Assembly (NCBI RefSeq): GCF_018069625.1
Contig: NZ_CP072941.1
Span: 4,588,001-4,652,000, forward strand
DNA from: Streptomyces yatensis
Lineage (GTDB): Bacteria > Actinomycetota > Actinomycetes > Streptomycetales > Streptomycetaceae
DNA: 64,000 bases
Direction: 5' to 3'
The position numbers and the translations under genes were made by a program. Under the pieces are notes generated by a model. It made no database searches. It saw only the letters and a program-made list of their open reading frames with translations, and was not told the origin of the DNA. Positions 36,478 through 45,873 of the stretch are shown here, in pieces (the first letter of the stretch is position 1; each line of letters opens with the position of its first letter).

Positions 36478-36499
36478 GCAGCACCCGGACCGGTGCGGC

Positions 36500-36530
36500 A
36501 GGGGCGGTGCGGCGTGGCCGTGCCGCCCCT
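36500..36530 (+). terminator. Hairpin after the yajQ-type gene
   Basis: AGGGGCGG (36500-36507) pairs with CCGCCCCT (36523-36530); the 15-nt interior is partly self-complementary. It lies 22 nt after the stop codon. Confidence 0.6.
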
Positions 36531-36568
36531 GGCGTTGTCGGCGGGCGCCCCTGGCGTTGTCGGCGGGC
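36525..36568. repeat. 22-bp tandem duplication
   Basis: Two copies of a 22-bp unit beginning GCCCCTGGCGTTGTCGGCGG abut at 36525-36546 and 36547-36568. The first overlaps the preceding hairpin and the second ends just before the yccF-type stop. Confidence 0.75.
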
Positions 36569-36571
36569 GGG

Positions 36572-36964
36572 TCAGCGGTGGCCGAAGGGCTGGTCGGTGG
36601 GGACGATCTCGTGGCCGAGGGGGGCCAGGGAGATCGGGATGAGCTTGAAGTTGGCCAGGCCCAGCGGGATGCCGATGATCGTGAGACAGAGGGCGATACC
36701 GGTGAGCAGATGGCCGAGCGCCAGCCACCAGCCCGCGAGGACGAGCCACAGGACGTTGCCGACGCAGGAGGCGGCTCCGGCGTCGCGGCGGGGGACGGCG
36801 GTACGGCCGAAGGGCCACAGGGCGAAGCCGGCGATGCGCCAGGAGGCGAGCGCGAAGGGGATGCCGATGATCGTGAGGAAGAGGAGCACCCCGGCGAAGA
36901 CGTAGAGGATCGCCATCCAGAGGCCGGCGATGAGCAGCCAGATGAGGTTCAGGAGGGTTTTCAC
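36572..36964 (-). CDS. YccF family inner membrane protein
   Basis: The product is 130 aa. It has two copies of the YccF domain (DUF307): [20 protein letters not shown] near residues 27-46 and [20 protein letters not shown] near 91-110, each with flanking hydrophobic helices, giving about four membrane segments. The function is unknown. Its ATG overlaps the htpX stop by 4 bp (36961-36964), so the pair is translationally coupled, suggesting a shared role in membrane quality control. Confidence 0.88.
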   Translation of the reverse strand: MKTLLNLIWLLIAGLWMAILYVFAGVLLFLTIIGIPFALASWRIAGFALWPFGRTAVPRRDAGAASCVGNVLWLVLAGWWLALGHLLTGIALCLTIIGIPLGLANFKLIPISLAPLGHEIVPTDQPFGHR

Positions 36965-37824
36965 GGCTGGTGTCCTGCCATCTGCTCGAGTCGGGCGATG
37001 CGCTCCCGCATGGGCGGGTGGGTCGAGAAGAGCTTGGCCATGCCCTCACCGGCCCGGAACGGGTTGGCGATCATCAGGTGGCTGGCGGTCTCCAGGCGGG
37101 GCTCGGGCGGCAGCGGAAGCTGCTTCGTACCTGCTTCCAGTTTGCGCAGGGCGCTGGCGAGGGCCAAGGGGTCGCCGGTGAGCTGGGCGCCGGAGGCGTC
37201 GGCCTCGTATTCGCGGGAGCGGCTCACGGCGAGCTGGATGATGGCGGCCGCGAGCGGGCCGAGCAGCATGATCAGCAGCATGCCGACGAAGCCGGGGCCC
37301 TCGTCGTCGTCGGACCGGCCCATCGGGATCAGCCAGGCGAAGTTCACCAGGAACATGACCACGCTGGCGAGCGCGCCCGCGATCGAGGAGATCAGGATGT
37401 CGCGGTTGTAGACATGGCTGAGCTCATGGCCGAGGACCCCGCGCAGCTCGCGCTCGTCCAGCAGCCGCAGGATGCCGTCGGTGCAGCAGACCGCCGCGTT
37501 ACGGGGGTTGCGGCCGGTCGCGAAGGCGTTGGGGGCCTCGGTCGGGGAGATGTAGAGCCGGGGCATCGGCTGGCGCGCGGCCGTGGAGAGCTCGCGCACC
37601 ATGCGGTACAGCCCCGGTGCCTCGAACTCGCTGACGGGGCGGGCGCGCATCGCGCGCAGGGCCAGCTTGTCACTGTTCCAGTAGGCGTACGCGTTGGTCC
37701 CGAGTGCGACGACGACCGCGATGATCAGTCCGGTACGGCCGAAGAGACTGCCGATGAGGATGATGATCGCGGACAGACCACCGAGGAGTACGGCGGTCTT
37801 CAGCCCGTTGTGCCGGCGGTGCAC
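36961..37824 (-). CDS. htpX: Membrane zinc metalloprotease HtpX
   Basis: The product is 287 aa from GTG 37824, which has GGAGG 7 nt upstream; an in-frame ATG at 37875 adds 17 residues with no ribosome site. Two N-terminal membrane helices are followed by the zinc motif GHELSHVYN (near residues 130-138), two more hydrophobic segments and the third ligand region [11 protein letters not shown]. HtpX degrades damaged membrane proteins. On the minus strand TTGACT with a run of Ts lies at about 37895-37905 as a possible -35, but no clear -10 is seen. Confidence 0.95.
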   Translation of the reverse strand: MHRRHNGLKTAVLLGGLSAIIILIGSLFGRTGLIIAVVVALGTNAYAYWNSDKLALRAMRARPVSEFEAPGLYRMVRELSTAARQPMPRLYISPTEAPNAFATGRNPRNAAVCCTDGILRLLDERELRGVLGHELSHVYNRDILISSIAGALASVVMFLVNFAWLIPMGRSDDDEGPGFVGMLLIMLLGPLAAAIIQLAVSRSREYEADASGAQLTGDPLALASALRKLEAGTKQLPLPPEPRLETASHLMIANPFRAGEGMAKLFSTHPPMRERIARLEQMAGHQP

Positions 37825-38066
37825 TGTGTGCCCTCCCGTTGTGCCGCAGGGGAACGCTTTGCCTGGTGTCTCCACCTTCCAGTGGACCCTCCTGAAAAAG
37901 TCAACGCCAGGCGAAGGGCACCAGTTCCCTTGTGCACACGGGTGCGGGCGCGCGGCCGGGGTTGAGGCCGATGGCGACCGTAAGGCGGACGCGGACGCGG
38001 GGGCGCTTACGGCGTCGCGGGAACCATGACCGCGTCGCGGCAGCGGTTACCGCGTCGCGGGAGCCG

Positions 38067-39638
38067 TTACAGCAGGCTCTCCGAGGCGAACCGCAGGACG
38101 AGCTGCGGGGCGCCGGAGAGGGCGATGCCGACGACCGCGGTGAGGCCGATGGCGGCCGTAAGGGGGACGGCGCGCGGGCGGGCGACGGCCGCCCCGGCGG
38201 CGGGTGCGGGCTCCGCCCCGGCGACGGGCTCGGCGGCGGCCTCGGGGGCGCGGAAGAGCACCGCCGTCCACTGGAGGTAGTAGTAGAGCGCCACCACCAC
38301 GTTGAGCGCCATCACCACCGCGAGCCAGCCCAGCCCCGCGTCCACGGCCGCCGAGAAGACGGTCACCTTGGCGAAGAGCCCGATGACGCCCGGGGGCAGC
38401 CCGGCCAGGCACAGCAGGAAGAAGGCCAGGGCCAGGGCGGCGCCCGGGCGGGCCGCGTACAGCCCGCGGTAGTCGGTGAGGCGGTTGGCCGGGCTCGTAC
38501 GGGCCACCAGGGCGGCCACGGCGAAGGCGCCGAGGTTCACGGCCGCGTACATCAGGGCGTACGCGACGGTGGAGCCGATGGCGCGGGAGGCGTCCTTGCC
38601 GGAGTCGGCGTAGCCGGCCGCGGCGATCGGGACCAGCAGATAGCCCGCCTGGGCGACGGAGGACCAGGCGAGCAGGCGCACGGCGCTGAAGGCGCGCTCC
38701 GGGCGCTGGCGCAGCGCCGCGGCGTTCCCCGCGGTCATGGTGAGGGCGGCCAGGACCGCGATGGCCGGGCCCCACACATCGGCGTAGGAGGGGAAGGCGA
38801 GGACGGTCACCAGGATGAGGCCGGAGAAGCCGACCGCCTTACCGACGACGGACAGATACGCCGCGACGGGCACGGGGGCGCCGACGTAGGTGTCGGGCAC
38901 CCAGAAGTGGAAGGGCACGGCGGCGGTCTTGAACGCGAAGCCCACCAGGGTGAGCACGACCCCCGCCTGGGCGAGCGTGTCGAGCCGCGGGTCGACATGG
39001 GTGAGCGCGTCGGCGATCCGGGACAGATGGAGGCTGCCGGTGGCGGCGTAGACGAAGCTGACACCGAGCAGCATCACGGCGGTCGCGGTGACCGAGGAGA
39101 GGAAGAACTTCAGCGCGGCCTCGGAGGACAGGCGGTCGCCGCGGCGCAGGCCCACCAGGGCGAAGGCCGGGAGCGAGGCCACTTCGAGGGCGATGACCAG
39201 GGTCGCCAGATCGCGGGAGGCGGGCAGCAGGGCCGCCCCGGCGGCCGAGGACAGCAGCAGGAACCAGAATTCGCCCGCGGGAAGTTTGAGATCGTCGAGG
39301 GCGCTGAAGGACAGCAGCCCGGTGAGCAGCGCCCCGCCGAGCACGAGGAACTGGATGACGAGGGCGAAGCTGTCGGCCGTATAGCTGCAGGCGTGATCGC
39401 CGGTGGTCAGGCAGAAGGTGGAGCGGTCGCCGTCCAGCAGCGGCAGCAGGGCGAGCGCGGCCAGGGCCAGTCCCGCTATCGCTCCCCAGCCCAGCAGATG
39501 CTTCCTGTGCTCGGGCAGGAAGAGGTCCGCGACGAGGACGGCGAGGCCGGCCACGGCCGCGATGGTGGGCGGTGCGACGGCGAGCCAGTCGACGGACTGG
39601 ACGAGGCCGGTCGCCAGGCTCGTGGCGTTCGCAGTCAT
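38067..39638 (-). CDS. nuoN: NADH-quinone oxidoreductase subunit N (partial complex I operon)
   Basis: The product is 523 aa with about 14 membrane helices. It is the proton-pumping antiporter-like subunit nearest the quinone module. The conserved FHFWVPDTYVGAPVPVAAYL and following KAVGFSGLILV carry the key Lys residues. ATG 39638 overlaps the nuoM stop by 4 bp. It is the last gene of the ten-gene operon. Downstream, repeats of GCGTCGCGG occur at 38000-38060 but no clear terminator is seen. Confidence 0.95.
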   Translation of the reverse strand: MTANATSLATGLVQSVDWLAVAPPTIAAVAGLAVLVADLFLPEHRKHLLGWGAIAGLALAALALLPLLDGDRSTFCLTTGDHACSYTADSFALVIQFLVLGGALLTGLLSFSALDDLKLPAGEFWFLLLSSAAGAALLPASRDLATLVIALEVASLPAFALVGLRRGDRLSSEAALKFFLSSVTATAVMLLGVSFVYAATGSLHLSRIADALTHVDPRLDTLAQAGVVLTLVGFAFKTAAVPFHFWVPDTYVGAPVPVAAYLSVVGKAVGFSGLILVTVLAFPSYADVWGPAIAVLAALTMTAGNAAALRQRPERAFSAVRLLAWSSVAQAGYLLVPIAAAGYADSGKDASRAIGSTVAYALMYAAVNLGAFAVAALVARTSPANRLTDYRGLYAARPGAALALAFFLLCLAGLPPGVIGLFAKVTVFSAAVDAGLGWLAVVMALNVVVALYYYLQWTAVLFRAPEAAAEPVAGAEPAPAAGAAVARPRAVPLTAAIGLTAVVGIALSGAPQLVLRFASESLL

Positions 39639-41272
39639 CGGTTGCCTCCCGCGAGGAGCTGCTGCACGGCCGGGTCGGTGAGGCCGAGGAGGGCCGCGGG
39701 CCACAGTCCGGCGAGGACGGTGAGGGCCACCAGGGGGCTCCAGGCGGCGAATTCATGGCCGTGGACGTCGGCGAGGGCGGGCCGCTCGGGCTCCGTCCCG
39801 ACACGGGGCTCGATCGGATGGTCGCCCATGCAGACGCGCCGTACGACGATCAGCATGTAGGCGGCGGTGAGCAGGGTACCGAGGCCGGCGAACGCCATAT
39901 AGGTGAGATACGCCGGGCGGCTGAGGCCGTCGGCGGGGTCGAAGGCGCCGAACATGGCGAGCATCTCGCCCCAGAACCCGGCGAGTCCGGGCAGCCCCAG
40001 GGAGGCCACGGCGCCGAAGGCGAGCAGTCCGCCCAGGCGTGGCGCCCTGCCGTACAGGGCGGCGCCACTGGTGCCCGCGAGCTGGTCGAGGTCGGTGGTG
40101 CCGGAGCGGTCCTTGAGGGCGCCGACGAGGAAGAAGAGCAGTCCGGTGATCAGGCCGTGGGCGATGTTGGCGAAGAGCGCGCCGTTCACCCCGGTGGGGG
40201 TGAGGGTCGCGATGCCCAGCAGCACGAAGCCCATATGGCCGACGGAGGAGTAGGCGATCAGGCGCTTGAGGTCGCCCCTGGCGCCGCTGCGTTCAAAAGG
40301 CGCGAAGCCTCCGTTGAGGGTGGTGGTGGGAGACGGGAGGGCGAGGGCGAGGCAGGCGAGGGATCCGTAGATGATGCCGACCACGGCGAACGCGGCGAGG
40401 TAGGGCGCGTAGGTGTGGGCCGCCCCGGGGGTGATCGGCAGCACGATGCGGACCAGCCCGTAGGTGCCCATCTTGAGCAGCACGCCCGCCAGCAGCACGG
40501 AGCCGACGGTGGGCGCGGCGGTGTGGGCGTCGGGCAGCCAGCTGTGCAGCGGCCACATGGGGGCCTTGACGGCGAGTCCGACGATGATGGCGAGGGCCGC
40601 GATCAGCTGGGTGGTGTGGCTGAGCTTCCCGCCGTTGTCAGTGGCGAGTGCCACCATGTCGAAGGTGCCGCCCTTGATCCCGACGAGGAGGAGGCCGAGC
40701 AGCATGACGACGGAGCCGAGCAGGGTGTAGAGGATGAACCGCCAGGCGGCACGCTCCCGTTCGCCGCTGCCCCACCGGTTGATGAGGAAGTACATCGGGA
40801 TGAGGACCATCTCGAACGCCAGGAAGAACAGCATCAGGTCCAGCACCGCGAAGCTGGCCAGGGTGCCGGACTCCAGGAGCAGCAGCAGCGCCACGAAGGC
40901 CTTGGGGGACGGCCCGGAGGGCCGGTTGAAGTAGGCGTAGAGCGCGCTGAGGAAGCTCAGCAGCGCGGTCAGCACGAGCAGCGGCAGCGAGACGCCGTCG
41001 ACGCCGAGGTGGATGCGGATGTCCAGCGCCGGGATCCAGCCGATGTCCGTCTGGGCCTGCATCCTGGCCGGGTGGTCGTGGTCGAAACCGGCGGCCAGCG
41101 CGATGGCGGCGGCGAGCACCACTCCGGTGACGGTCACGCCGTGCCGCAGCACGGCCTGGTCGGGTCCGCGGCCGCGCAGCCCGGGCGGGGCCGGGAGCAG
41201 GGCGGCGGCGCTGCCGAGCAGGGGGAGCACGACCAGGGCGGCGAGGAGGAGTTGCTGGACGGTGTGGTTCAC
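39635..41272 (-). CDS. nuoM: NADH-quinone oxidoreductase subunit M
   Basis: The product is 545 aa, a Mrp-antiporter-like proton pump. LHSWLPDAHTAAPTVGSVLL and AGVLLKMGTYGLVRI are conserved, with the TM5 Glu in LLFFLAFEMVLIPMYFLI. It starts 3 bp after nuoL and overlaps nuoN by 4 bp. Confidence 0.96.
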   Translation of the reverse strand: MNHTVQQLLLAALVVLPLLGSAAALLPAPPGLRGRGPDQAVLRHGVTVTGVVLAAAIALAAGFDHDHPARMQAQTDIGWIPALDIRIHLGVDGVSLPLLVLTALLSFLSALYAYFNRPSGPSPKAFVALLLLLESGTLASFAVLDLMLFFLAFEMVLIPMYFLINRWGSGERERAAWRFILYTLLGSVVMLLGLLLVGIKGGTFDMVALATDNGGKLSHTTQLIAALAIIVGLAVKAPMWPLHSWLPDAHTAAPTVGSVLLAGVLLKMGTYGLVRIVLPITPGAAHTYAPYLAAFAVVGIIYGSLACLALALPSPTTTLNGGFAPFERSGARGDLKRLIAYSSVGHMGFVLLGIATLTPTGVNGALFANIAHGLITGLLFFLVGALKDRSGTTDLDQLAGTSGAALYGRAPRLGGLLAFGAVASLGLPGLAGFWGEMLAMFGAFDPADGLSRPAYLTYMAFAGLGTLLTAAYMLIVVRRVCMGDHPIEPRVGTEPERPALADVHGHEFAAWSPLVALTVLAGLWPAALLGLTDPAVQQLLAGGNR

Positions 41273-41275
41273 GGG

Positions 41276-43294
41276 TCAGGCTCCCGCTGCGACGAGGACG
41301 GCGGCCACGGCCAGGACGAGGGAGCCCGCGAGCAGCGCGCCGAGGTAGGTCTGCACATTGCCGGTCTGGGCGCGGCGGACGGCCGCGCCGAGCAGGCGGG
41401 GCGCACCTCCCGCGCCGCGCACGTACGTCTCGACGACCTCGCGGTCGAGGAAGCGGACGAGCCGGGCGGCGGCCCGCACGGGGCGGACGAACAGGGCGCT
41501 GTAGACGGTGTCGAGGTGGAAGCCGACGGCCGCGTGGCGGTGCAGCGGGCCCAGGAGCAGCCGTCCGGGGTCGGCGGGGTCGCTGGCGCCCGCGATGGAG
41601 CCGTAGGCCGCCTCGTGGGTGGCGATGGCCTCGGCCTCGGAGACGGCGTCGGCGGCTTCGGGGTGGGCGGCCACCGCGCCGAGCGGGACGCGGGCGGCCC
41701 GGGCCGAGCGGTGCCGCCAGGCGCCGTACATGACGAGGACGCCGACCAGGGCCAGCCCGGTGCCGAGCACGGAGGTGGTGAGGGTCGGGGTGAGCGTCTC
41801 GCCGTCGAACCAGTCGGGCAGCGTGCCGTAGGCGAGGCCCAGGGCGGCCGTGGGGATGAACAGCACCCACAGGACGACGTTCATGGCCACCGGCTGCTTG
41901 CCGTGGTCGGGGACGGGCTCGCCCCGGCCGCGGAAGGCGAGCAGCCACAGCCGGGCCGCGTATCCGGCGGTCAGGAGCGCGGTAAGGAGACCGGCGACGA
42001 GGACCGTCCAGCCGACGCCCGCCGGGACGCCGGGGGTGTGGCCGGTCGCGGCGTGCTCGGCCGTGCCGAGGACGGCCTCCTTGGAGAAGAAGCCCGCGAA
42101 GGGCGTGATGGCGGCGAGCGCGAGCAGCGCGACCGTCATCGTCCAGAAGGCGTCGGGGATGCGCTGGGCGAGGCCGCTCATCCGGGACATGGCGGCCAGG
42201 GAGTTGCTGCCCGCGGCGTGGATCACCACGCCCGCGCCGAGGAAGAGCAGCGCCTTGAACGCGCCGTGGGTGATGAGGTGGAAGACGGCGGCGCCGCGGT
42301 CGTCGACGGCCAGCGCGCCCGTCATATAGCCGAGTTGGCCGACGGTCGAGTAGGCGAGGACGCGTTTGATGTCGTCCTGGGCGAGCGCGGCGAGCGCCGA
42401 GCCGACCATCGTCACGGCCGCCATGGCGGCCAGTACGGCGAGCGCGGCGGTGGAGGAGGCGAAGACGGGCAGCAGCCGGGCCACGACGAAGACACCGGCG
42501 GCGACCATGGTGGCCGCGTGGATCAGCGCGGAGACCGGCGTGGGGCCGGCCATCGCGTCCGGCAGCCAGGTGTGCAGCGGGAACTGCGCGGACTTGCCCG
42601 CCACCCCGGCCAGCAGCAGCAGCGCGATCAGGGTGGGGTGGTCCAGCGGCACCCCGGCGGTCTCGGAGGTCAGCCGGGTGTGGATCTCGCTGATCCGGAA
42701 CGTGCCGGTGTCGCCCGCGAGCGCGAAGATGCCGATCAGGAACGGGACGTCGCCGAGCTTGGTGACCAGGAACGCCTTCAGGGACGCCGAGCGCGCGGCC
42801 GCGGTCTCCCAGTAGTGGCCCACCAGGAAGTACGAGCAGATGCCCATGATCTCCCAGCCGACGAGCAGCACGATCAGGTCGTCGGCGTAGACGACCAGGA
42901 GCATCGCGGCGGTGAAGAGGGAGACGAGCGCGGCGTAGGAGGGGTAGCGGGGGTCGTCCCGCAGATAGCCGGTCGAGTAGATCTGCACACAGCAGGCGAC
43001 GACGGCGACGAGGACCGCGACCAGGGCGGCGAAGCCGTCGATCTGCAGGGCGAGGTCGACGGGGACCGAGCCGGTGTCGGCGAGCCGGGTCGCGGCGGTG
43101 AGCGGGGCCGTGCCGCCGCCCGCTCCCCCGCCCTGCCGTACCGCGACGAGCACGGCGAGCCCGGCCGCGGCGAGGGTCGGCAGCACCGCGAGGGGGCGGA
43201 CGAAACCGGGGGCGCGGCGGCCCAGCAGAAGTCCGGCGAGGGCGCCGAGGAAGGGCAGGAGGGGGACGAGAACGGCGGCGGTCGTGGTCGTCAC
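41276..43294 (-). CDS. nuoL: NADH-quinone oxidoreductase subunit L
   Basis: The product is 672 aa, the distal pump subunit with the long lateral helix at its C-terminus. [18 protein letters not shown] has the TM5 Glu; [20 protein letters not shown] and [16 protein letters not shown] carry the pumping residues. It overlaps nuoK by 4 bp. The C-terminal third (about residues 480-640) is a poorly conserved linker with a predicted long helix. Confidence 0.96.
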   Translation of the reverse strand: MTTTTAAVLVPLLPFLGALAGLLLGRRAPGFVRPLAVLPTLAAAGLAVLVAVRQGGGAGGGTAPLTAATRLADTGSVPVDLALQIDGFAALVAVLVAVVACCVQIYSTGYLRDDPRYPSYAALVSLFTAAMLLVVYADDLIVLLVGWEIMGICSYFLVGHYWETAAARSASLKAFLVTKLGDVPFLIGIFALAGDTGTFRISEIHTRLTSETAGVPLDHPTLIALLLLAGVAGKSAQFPLHTWLPDAMAGPTPVSALIHAATMVAAGVFVVARLLPVFASSTAALAVLAAMAAVTMVGSALAALAQDDIKRVLAYSTVGQLGYMTGALAVDDRGAAVFHLITHGAFKALLFLGAGVVIHAAGSNSLAAMSRMSGLAQRIPDAFWTMTVALLALAAITPFAGFFSKEAVLGTAEHAATGHTPGVPAGVGWTVLVAGLLTALLTAGYAARLWLLAFRGRGEPVPDHGKQPVAMNVVLWVLFIPTAALGLAYGTLPDWFDGETLTPTLTTSVLGTGLALVGVLVMYGAWRHRSARAARVPLGAVAAHPEAADAVSEAEAIATHEAAYGSIAGASDPADPGRLLLGPLHRHAAVGFHLDTVYSALFVRPVRAAARLVRFLDREVVETYVRGAGGAPRLLGAAVRRAQTGNVQTYLGALLAGSLVLAVAAVLVAAGA

Positions 43295-43692
43295 GCGGTC
43301 TGCCTCCGGGCGCGTCGTGCCTGGTCGGCGTCGTTGTCAGTGGGGGCTGCCATGCTGTCGTCCATCGGGTCCTGGCCGTCCGACGGGGGGTCGGCCAGGT
43401 CCCGGAGCTTGTCGACGTCGGCGGTGCCGCTGTTGCGGTGGACGAGGAGGACGATGGCGAGGCCGATGCCGATCTCGGCGGCGGCGATGGCGATGGTGAA
43501 GAGGGTCAGGGCCTGGCCCGCGTGCAGGGTGTCGCGGAGCCAGACGTCGAAGGCGACGAGGTTGAGGTTGACGGCGTTGAGCATCAGCTCGACCGACATC
43601 AGCACCAGGATCGCGTTGCGGCGGGCGAGGACGCCGTACAGGCCGGTGCAGAAGAGGAGGACGGCGAGCACGGCGGGGTAGGCGAGGTGCAT
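43291..43692 (-). CDS. nuoK: NADH-quinone oxidoreductase subunit K with charged C-terminal tail
   Basis: The product is 133 aa; E. coli NuoK is 100 aa. Three membrane helices carry the conserved Glu residues ([16 protein letters not shown] and [15 protein letters not shown]). An additional hydrophilic tail of about 35 residues follows ([20 protein letters not shown]). The start ATG at 43692 shares one base with the nuoJ stop, and the end overlaps nuoL by 4 bp. Confidence 0.95.
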   Translation of the reverse strand: MHLAYPAVLAVLLFCTGLYGVLARRNAILVLMSVELMLNAVNLNLVAFDVWLRDTLHAGQALTLFTIAIAAAEIGIGLAIVLLVHRNSGTADVDKLRDLADPPSDGQDPMDDSMAAPTDNDADQARRARRQTA

Positions 43693-44279
43693 CAGCGCTT
43701 CTCCTTGCCGACGCTCTGGGCGTCCCGCGGTTCGGCGGTCCTGCGGGACAGGACGATCGCGCCCACGAGCGCGGCGAGCAGGAGCACGGACAGCGCCTCG
43801 AACGGCAGCACCCAATGGCGGAAGAGGCTCTCACCGGAGACGGCGGTGGAGCCCTGGACGCCCTTGTCGAGCTCGATCCAGGTGGTCCGGAAGGCGTCCA
43901 CGACCACCCACACCAGGACGCCCGCGGCCGCCACGGCCACCGCGAGCGCGGCGGGGCGGTTGGCCGAATCGGCGTCCGGGGAGGGGCCGATGGGCGCCTT
44001 GGTGAGCATCAGCCCGAAGAGGAGGAGGACGACGACGGAGCCGACGTAGATCAGCACCTGCACCCAGGCGATGAACTCCGCCGTGAGCAGGAGGTACTCC
44101 ACGGCGATGCCGCCGAGCGCCACCACCAGCCAGAGGGCGGCGTGCACCAGTTGCTTGGTGGTGACGGTGAGGACGGCCGCGCCGAGGGTCGCGATGCCCA
44201 CCAGCAGGAAGGCGATCTCGACGCCGGTCGGCGACAGGAACCCGTGGCCGGTGGCGGCCAGGTGGACCGCGGGACTCAC
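43692..44279 (-). CDS. nuoJ: NADH-quinone oxidoreductase subunit J
   Basis: The product is 195 aa with five membrane helices. The conserved [20 protein letters not shown] contains the pi-bulge region of TM3 that moves in complex I coupling. It overlaps nuoI by 4 bp (ATGA). Confidence 0.94.
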   Translation of the reverse strand: MSPAVHLAATGHGFLSPTGVEIAFLLVGIATLGAAVLTVTTKQLVHAALWLVVALGGIAVEYLLLTAEFIAWVQVLIYVGSVVVLLLFGLMLTKAPIGPSPDADSANRPAALAVAVAAAGVLVWVVVDAFRTTWIELDKGVQGSTAVSGESLFRHWVLPFEALSVLLLAALVGAIVLSRRTAEPRDAQSVGKEKR

Positions 44280-44908
44280 GTGGCGGCTCCGTTTCCGTCG
44301 GTGCCGTTGCGCTCGTTGGGCCCGTCGGGTCCGTTGGGTCCGTCGCTCGCGTCGGAGGTGCGCTCCGACTCGGCGGCGGCCGCGGCCTCCGCGGCGGCGA
44401 GCTTGTCGGCGGTCTTACGGGCGGCGCCGATCTCCTTGGGCTCCTCCGCGCGCGGGTCCAGCGCGGGCGGCGCGGGCACCGTCCACATCCACTCGCGGAG
44501 CTTGTCCCGCTCATGGGTGAGATCGCGGATGTCCTCCTCCGCGTACTCGAACTCCGGCGACCAGAAGAGCGCGTCGAAAGGACACACCTCGATGCAGATA
44601 CCGCAGTACATGCACAGGGCGAAGTCGATCGCGAACCGGTCCAGCACATTGCGGCTGCGCTCGCGCCCGCCCGGGGCGGCCGGGGGGACGGTCTCCTTGT
44701 GCGAGTCGATATAGATGCACCAGTCCGGGCATTCGCGGGCGCACAGCATGCAGACCGTGCAGTTCTCCTCGAACAGCCCGATCACCCCGCGGGTGCGGGG
44801 CGGCAGCTCGGGCTGCGCGTCCGGATACTGCGCGGTGTGCGACTTCCGGGTCATCGTGCGGAGGGTGACGGCCAGGCCCTTGGCCAGGCCGGATCCGGGG
44901 ATGCCCAT
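44276..44908 (-). CDS. nuoI: NADH-quinone oxidoreductase subunit I (2x[4Fe-4S] ferredoxin-like)
   Basis: The product is 210 aa. Two cluster motifs, [12 protein letters not shown] and [12 protein letters not shown], bind N6a and N6b. In full complex I they pass electrons from NuoG to NuoB; here no NuoG is encoded nearby, so a soluble donor such as ferredoxin could reduce NuoI directly. A hydrophilic Glu/Ala/Asn/Gly tail follows from about residue 150. The ATG at 44908 shares one base with the nuoH stop; the frame stays open upstream into antisense of nuoH and nuoC but that is not coding. Confidence 0.95.
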   Translation of the reverse strand: MGIPGSGLAKGLAVTLRTMTRKSHTAQYPDAQPELPPRTRGVIGLFEENCTVCMLCARECPDWCIYIDSHKETVPPAAPGGRERSRNVLDRFAIDFALCMYCGICIEVCPFDALFWSPEFEYAEEDIRDLTHERDKLREWMWTVPAPPALDPRAEEPKEIGAARKTADKLAAAEAAAAAESERTSDASDGPNGPDGPNERNGTDGNGAAT

Positions 44909-45873
44909 CAGGAGATCACCACCTTGACGACGCCGGTGAGGGCGATCTGGGCCAGTGAGAGCGGAATGAGGCAGGTCCAGGCGAACCGCTGCAGCTGGTC
45001 CTCGCGCAGCCGCGGATAGCTGACCCGCAGCCAGATCACGACGAAGGCGAGGACGGCCGTCTTCAGCAGCGTCCACAGCCAGCCGAGGCCGTCGGCGAAC
45101 GGACCGTGCCAGCCGCCGAGGAACAGGACGGTGGTCAGCCCGCACAGGATGACGATGCCCGCGTACTCGGCGAGCAGGAAGAGCGCGAACCGCAGACCGG
45201 TGTACTCGGTGTACGCACCGAAGATGATCTCGGAGTCGGCGACCGGCGCGTCGAACGGCGGGCGCTGCAGCTCGGCGAGGCCGGCGGTGAAGAACACCAC
45301 CCCGCCGACGATCTGCCACGGCACCCACCACCACTCGAACGCATCGAGGATGCCGGGCAGCGAGACCGTGCCCGCCGCCATCGCCACGGAGGCGGCGGTG
45401 AGCAGCATCGGCAGCTCGTACGCCATGAGCTGGGCGGCCGTCCGCAGGCCCCCGAGGAGGGAGAACTTGTTCGCCGAGGCCCAGCCCGCCATCAGTGAAC
45501 CCAGCACCCCGACGCCCATCACGGCGAGCACGAAGAAGATGCCCGCGTCCACGACCTGGCCGACGGCGCCCTCGGCGGGGCCGACCGGGATCGCGACGAG
45601 GACGAGGAGGTACGGCAGCAGGGCGACGGCGGGCGCGAGCTGGAAGATCCGCCGGTCGGCGCCGGTGGGTACGACGTCTTCCTTCTGCGCGAACTTCACC
45701 CCGTCCGCGACCAGCTGGGCCCACCCGTGGAACCCGCCCGCGTACATCGGCCCGAGGCGGCCCTGCATATGGGCCATGACCTTGTGCTCGGTCTGCCCGA
45801 CGAGCAGGGGCAGCACGAGAAAGGCGAGCAGGAGGGCGAGCAGTCGCAGCGCGACGTCGAGGACGTCGTTCAC
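44908..45873 (-). CDS. nuoH: NADH-quinone oxidoreductase subunit H
   Basis: The product is 321 aa with about eight membrane helices. NuoH lines the quinone chamber. The conserved [20 protein letters not shown] and [20 protein letters not shown] are present near the N-terminus, and [16 protein letters not shown] ... [15 protein letters not shown] carry the loop acidic residues. It overlaps nuoC by 4 bp. Confidence 0.96.
   Translation of the reverse strand: MNDVLDVALRLLALLLAFLVLPLLVGQTEHKVMAHMQGRLGPMYAGGFHGWAQLVADGVKFAQKEDVVPTGADRRIFQLAPAVALLPYLLVLVAIPVGPAEGAVGQVVDAGIFFVLAVMGVGVLGSLMAGWASANKFSLLGGLRTAAQLMAYELPMLLTAASVAMAAGTVSLPGILDAFEWWWVPWQIVGGVVFFTAGLAELQRPPFDAPVADSEIIFGAYTEYTGLRFALFLLAEYAGIVILCGLTTVLFLGGWHGPFADGLGWLWTLLKTAVLAFVVIWLRVSYPRLREDQLQRFAWTCLIPLSLAQIALTGVVKVVIS

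Noticed and set aside
37825..38066. HspR-type (HAIR) operator before htpX
   Set aside because: No CTTGAGT-N7-ACTCAAG pattern is present; only a possible -35 was seen.
39572..43681. 1369-codon open frame on the plus strand
   Set aside because: It lies fully antisense to nuoM, nuoL and nuoK, has Gly/Glu/Arg-rich composition with no domain, and is a codon-bias shadow typical of high GC.
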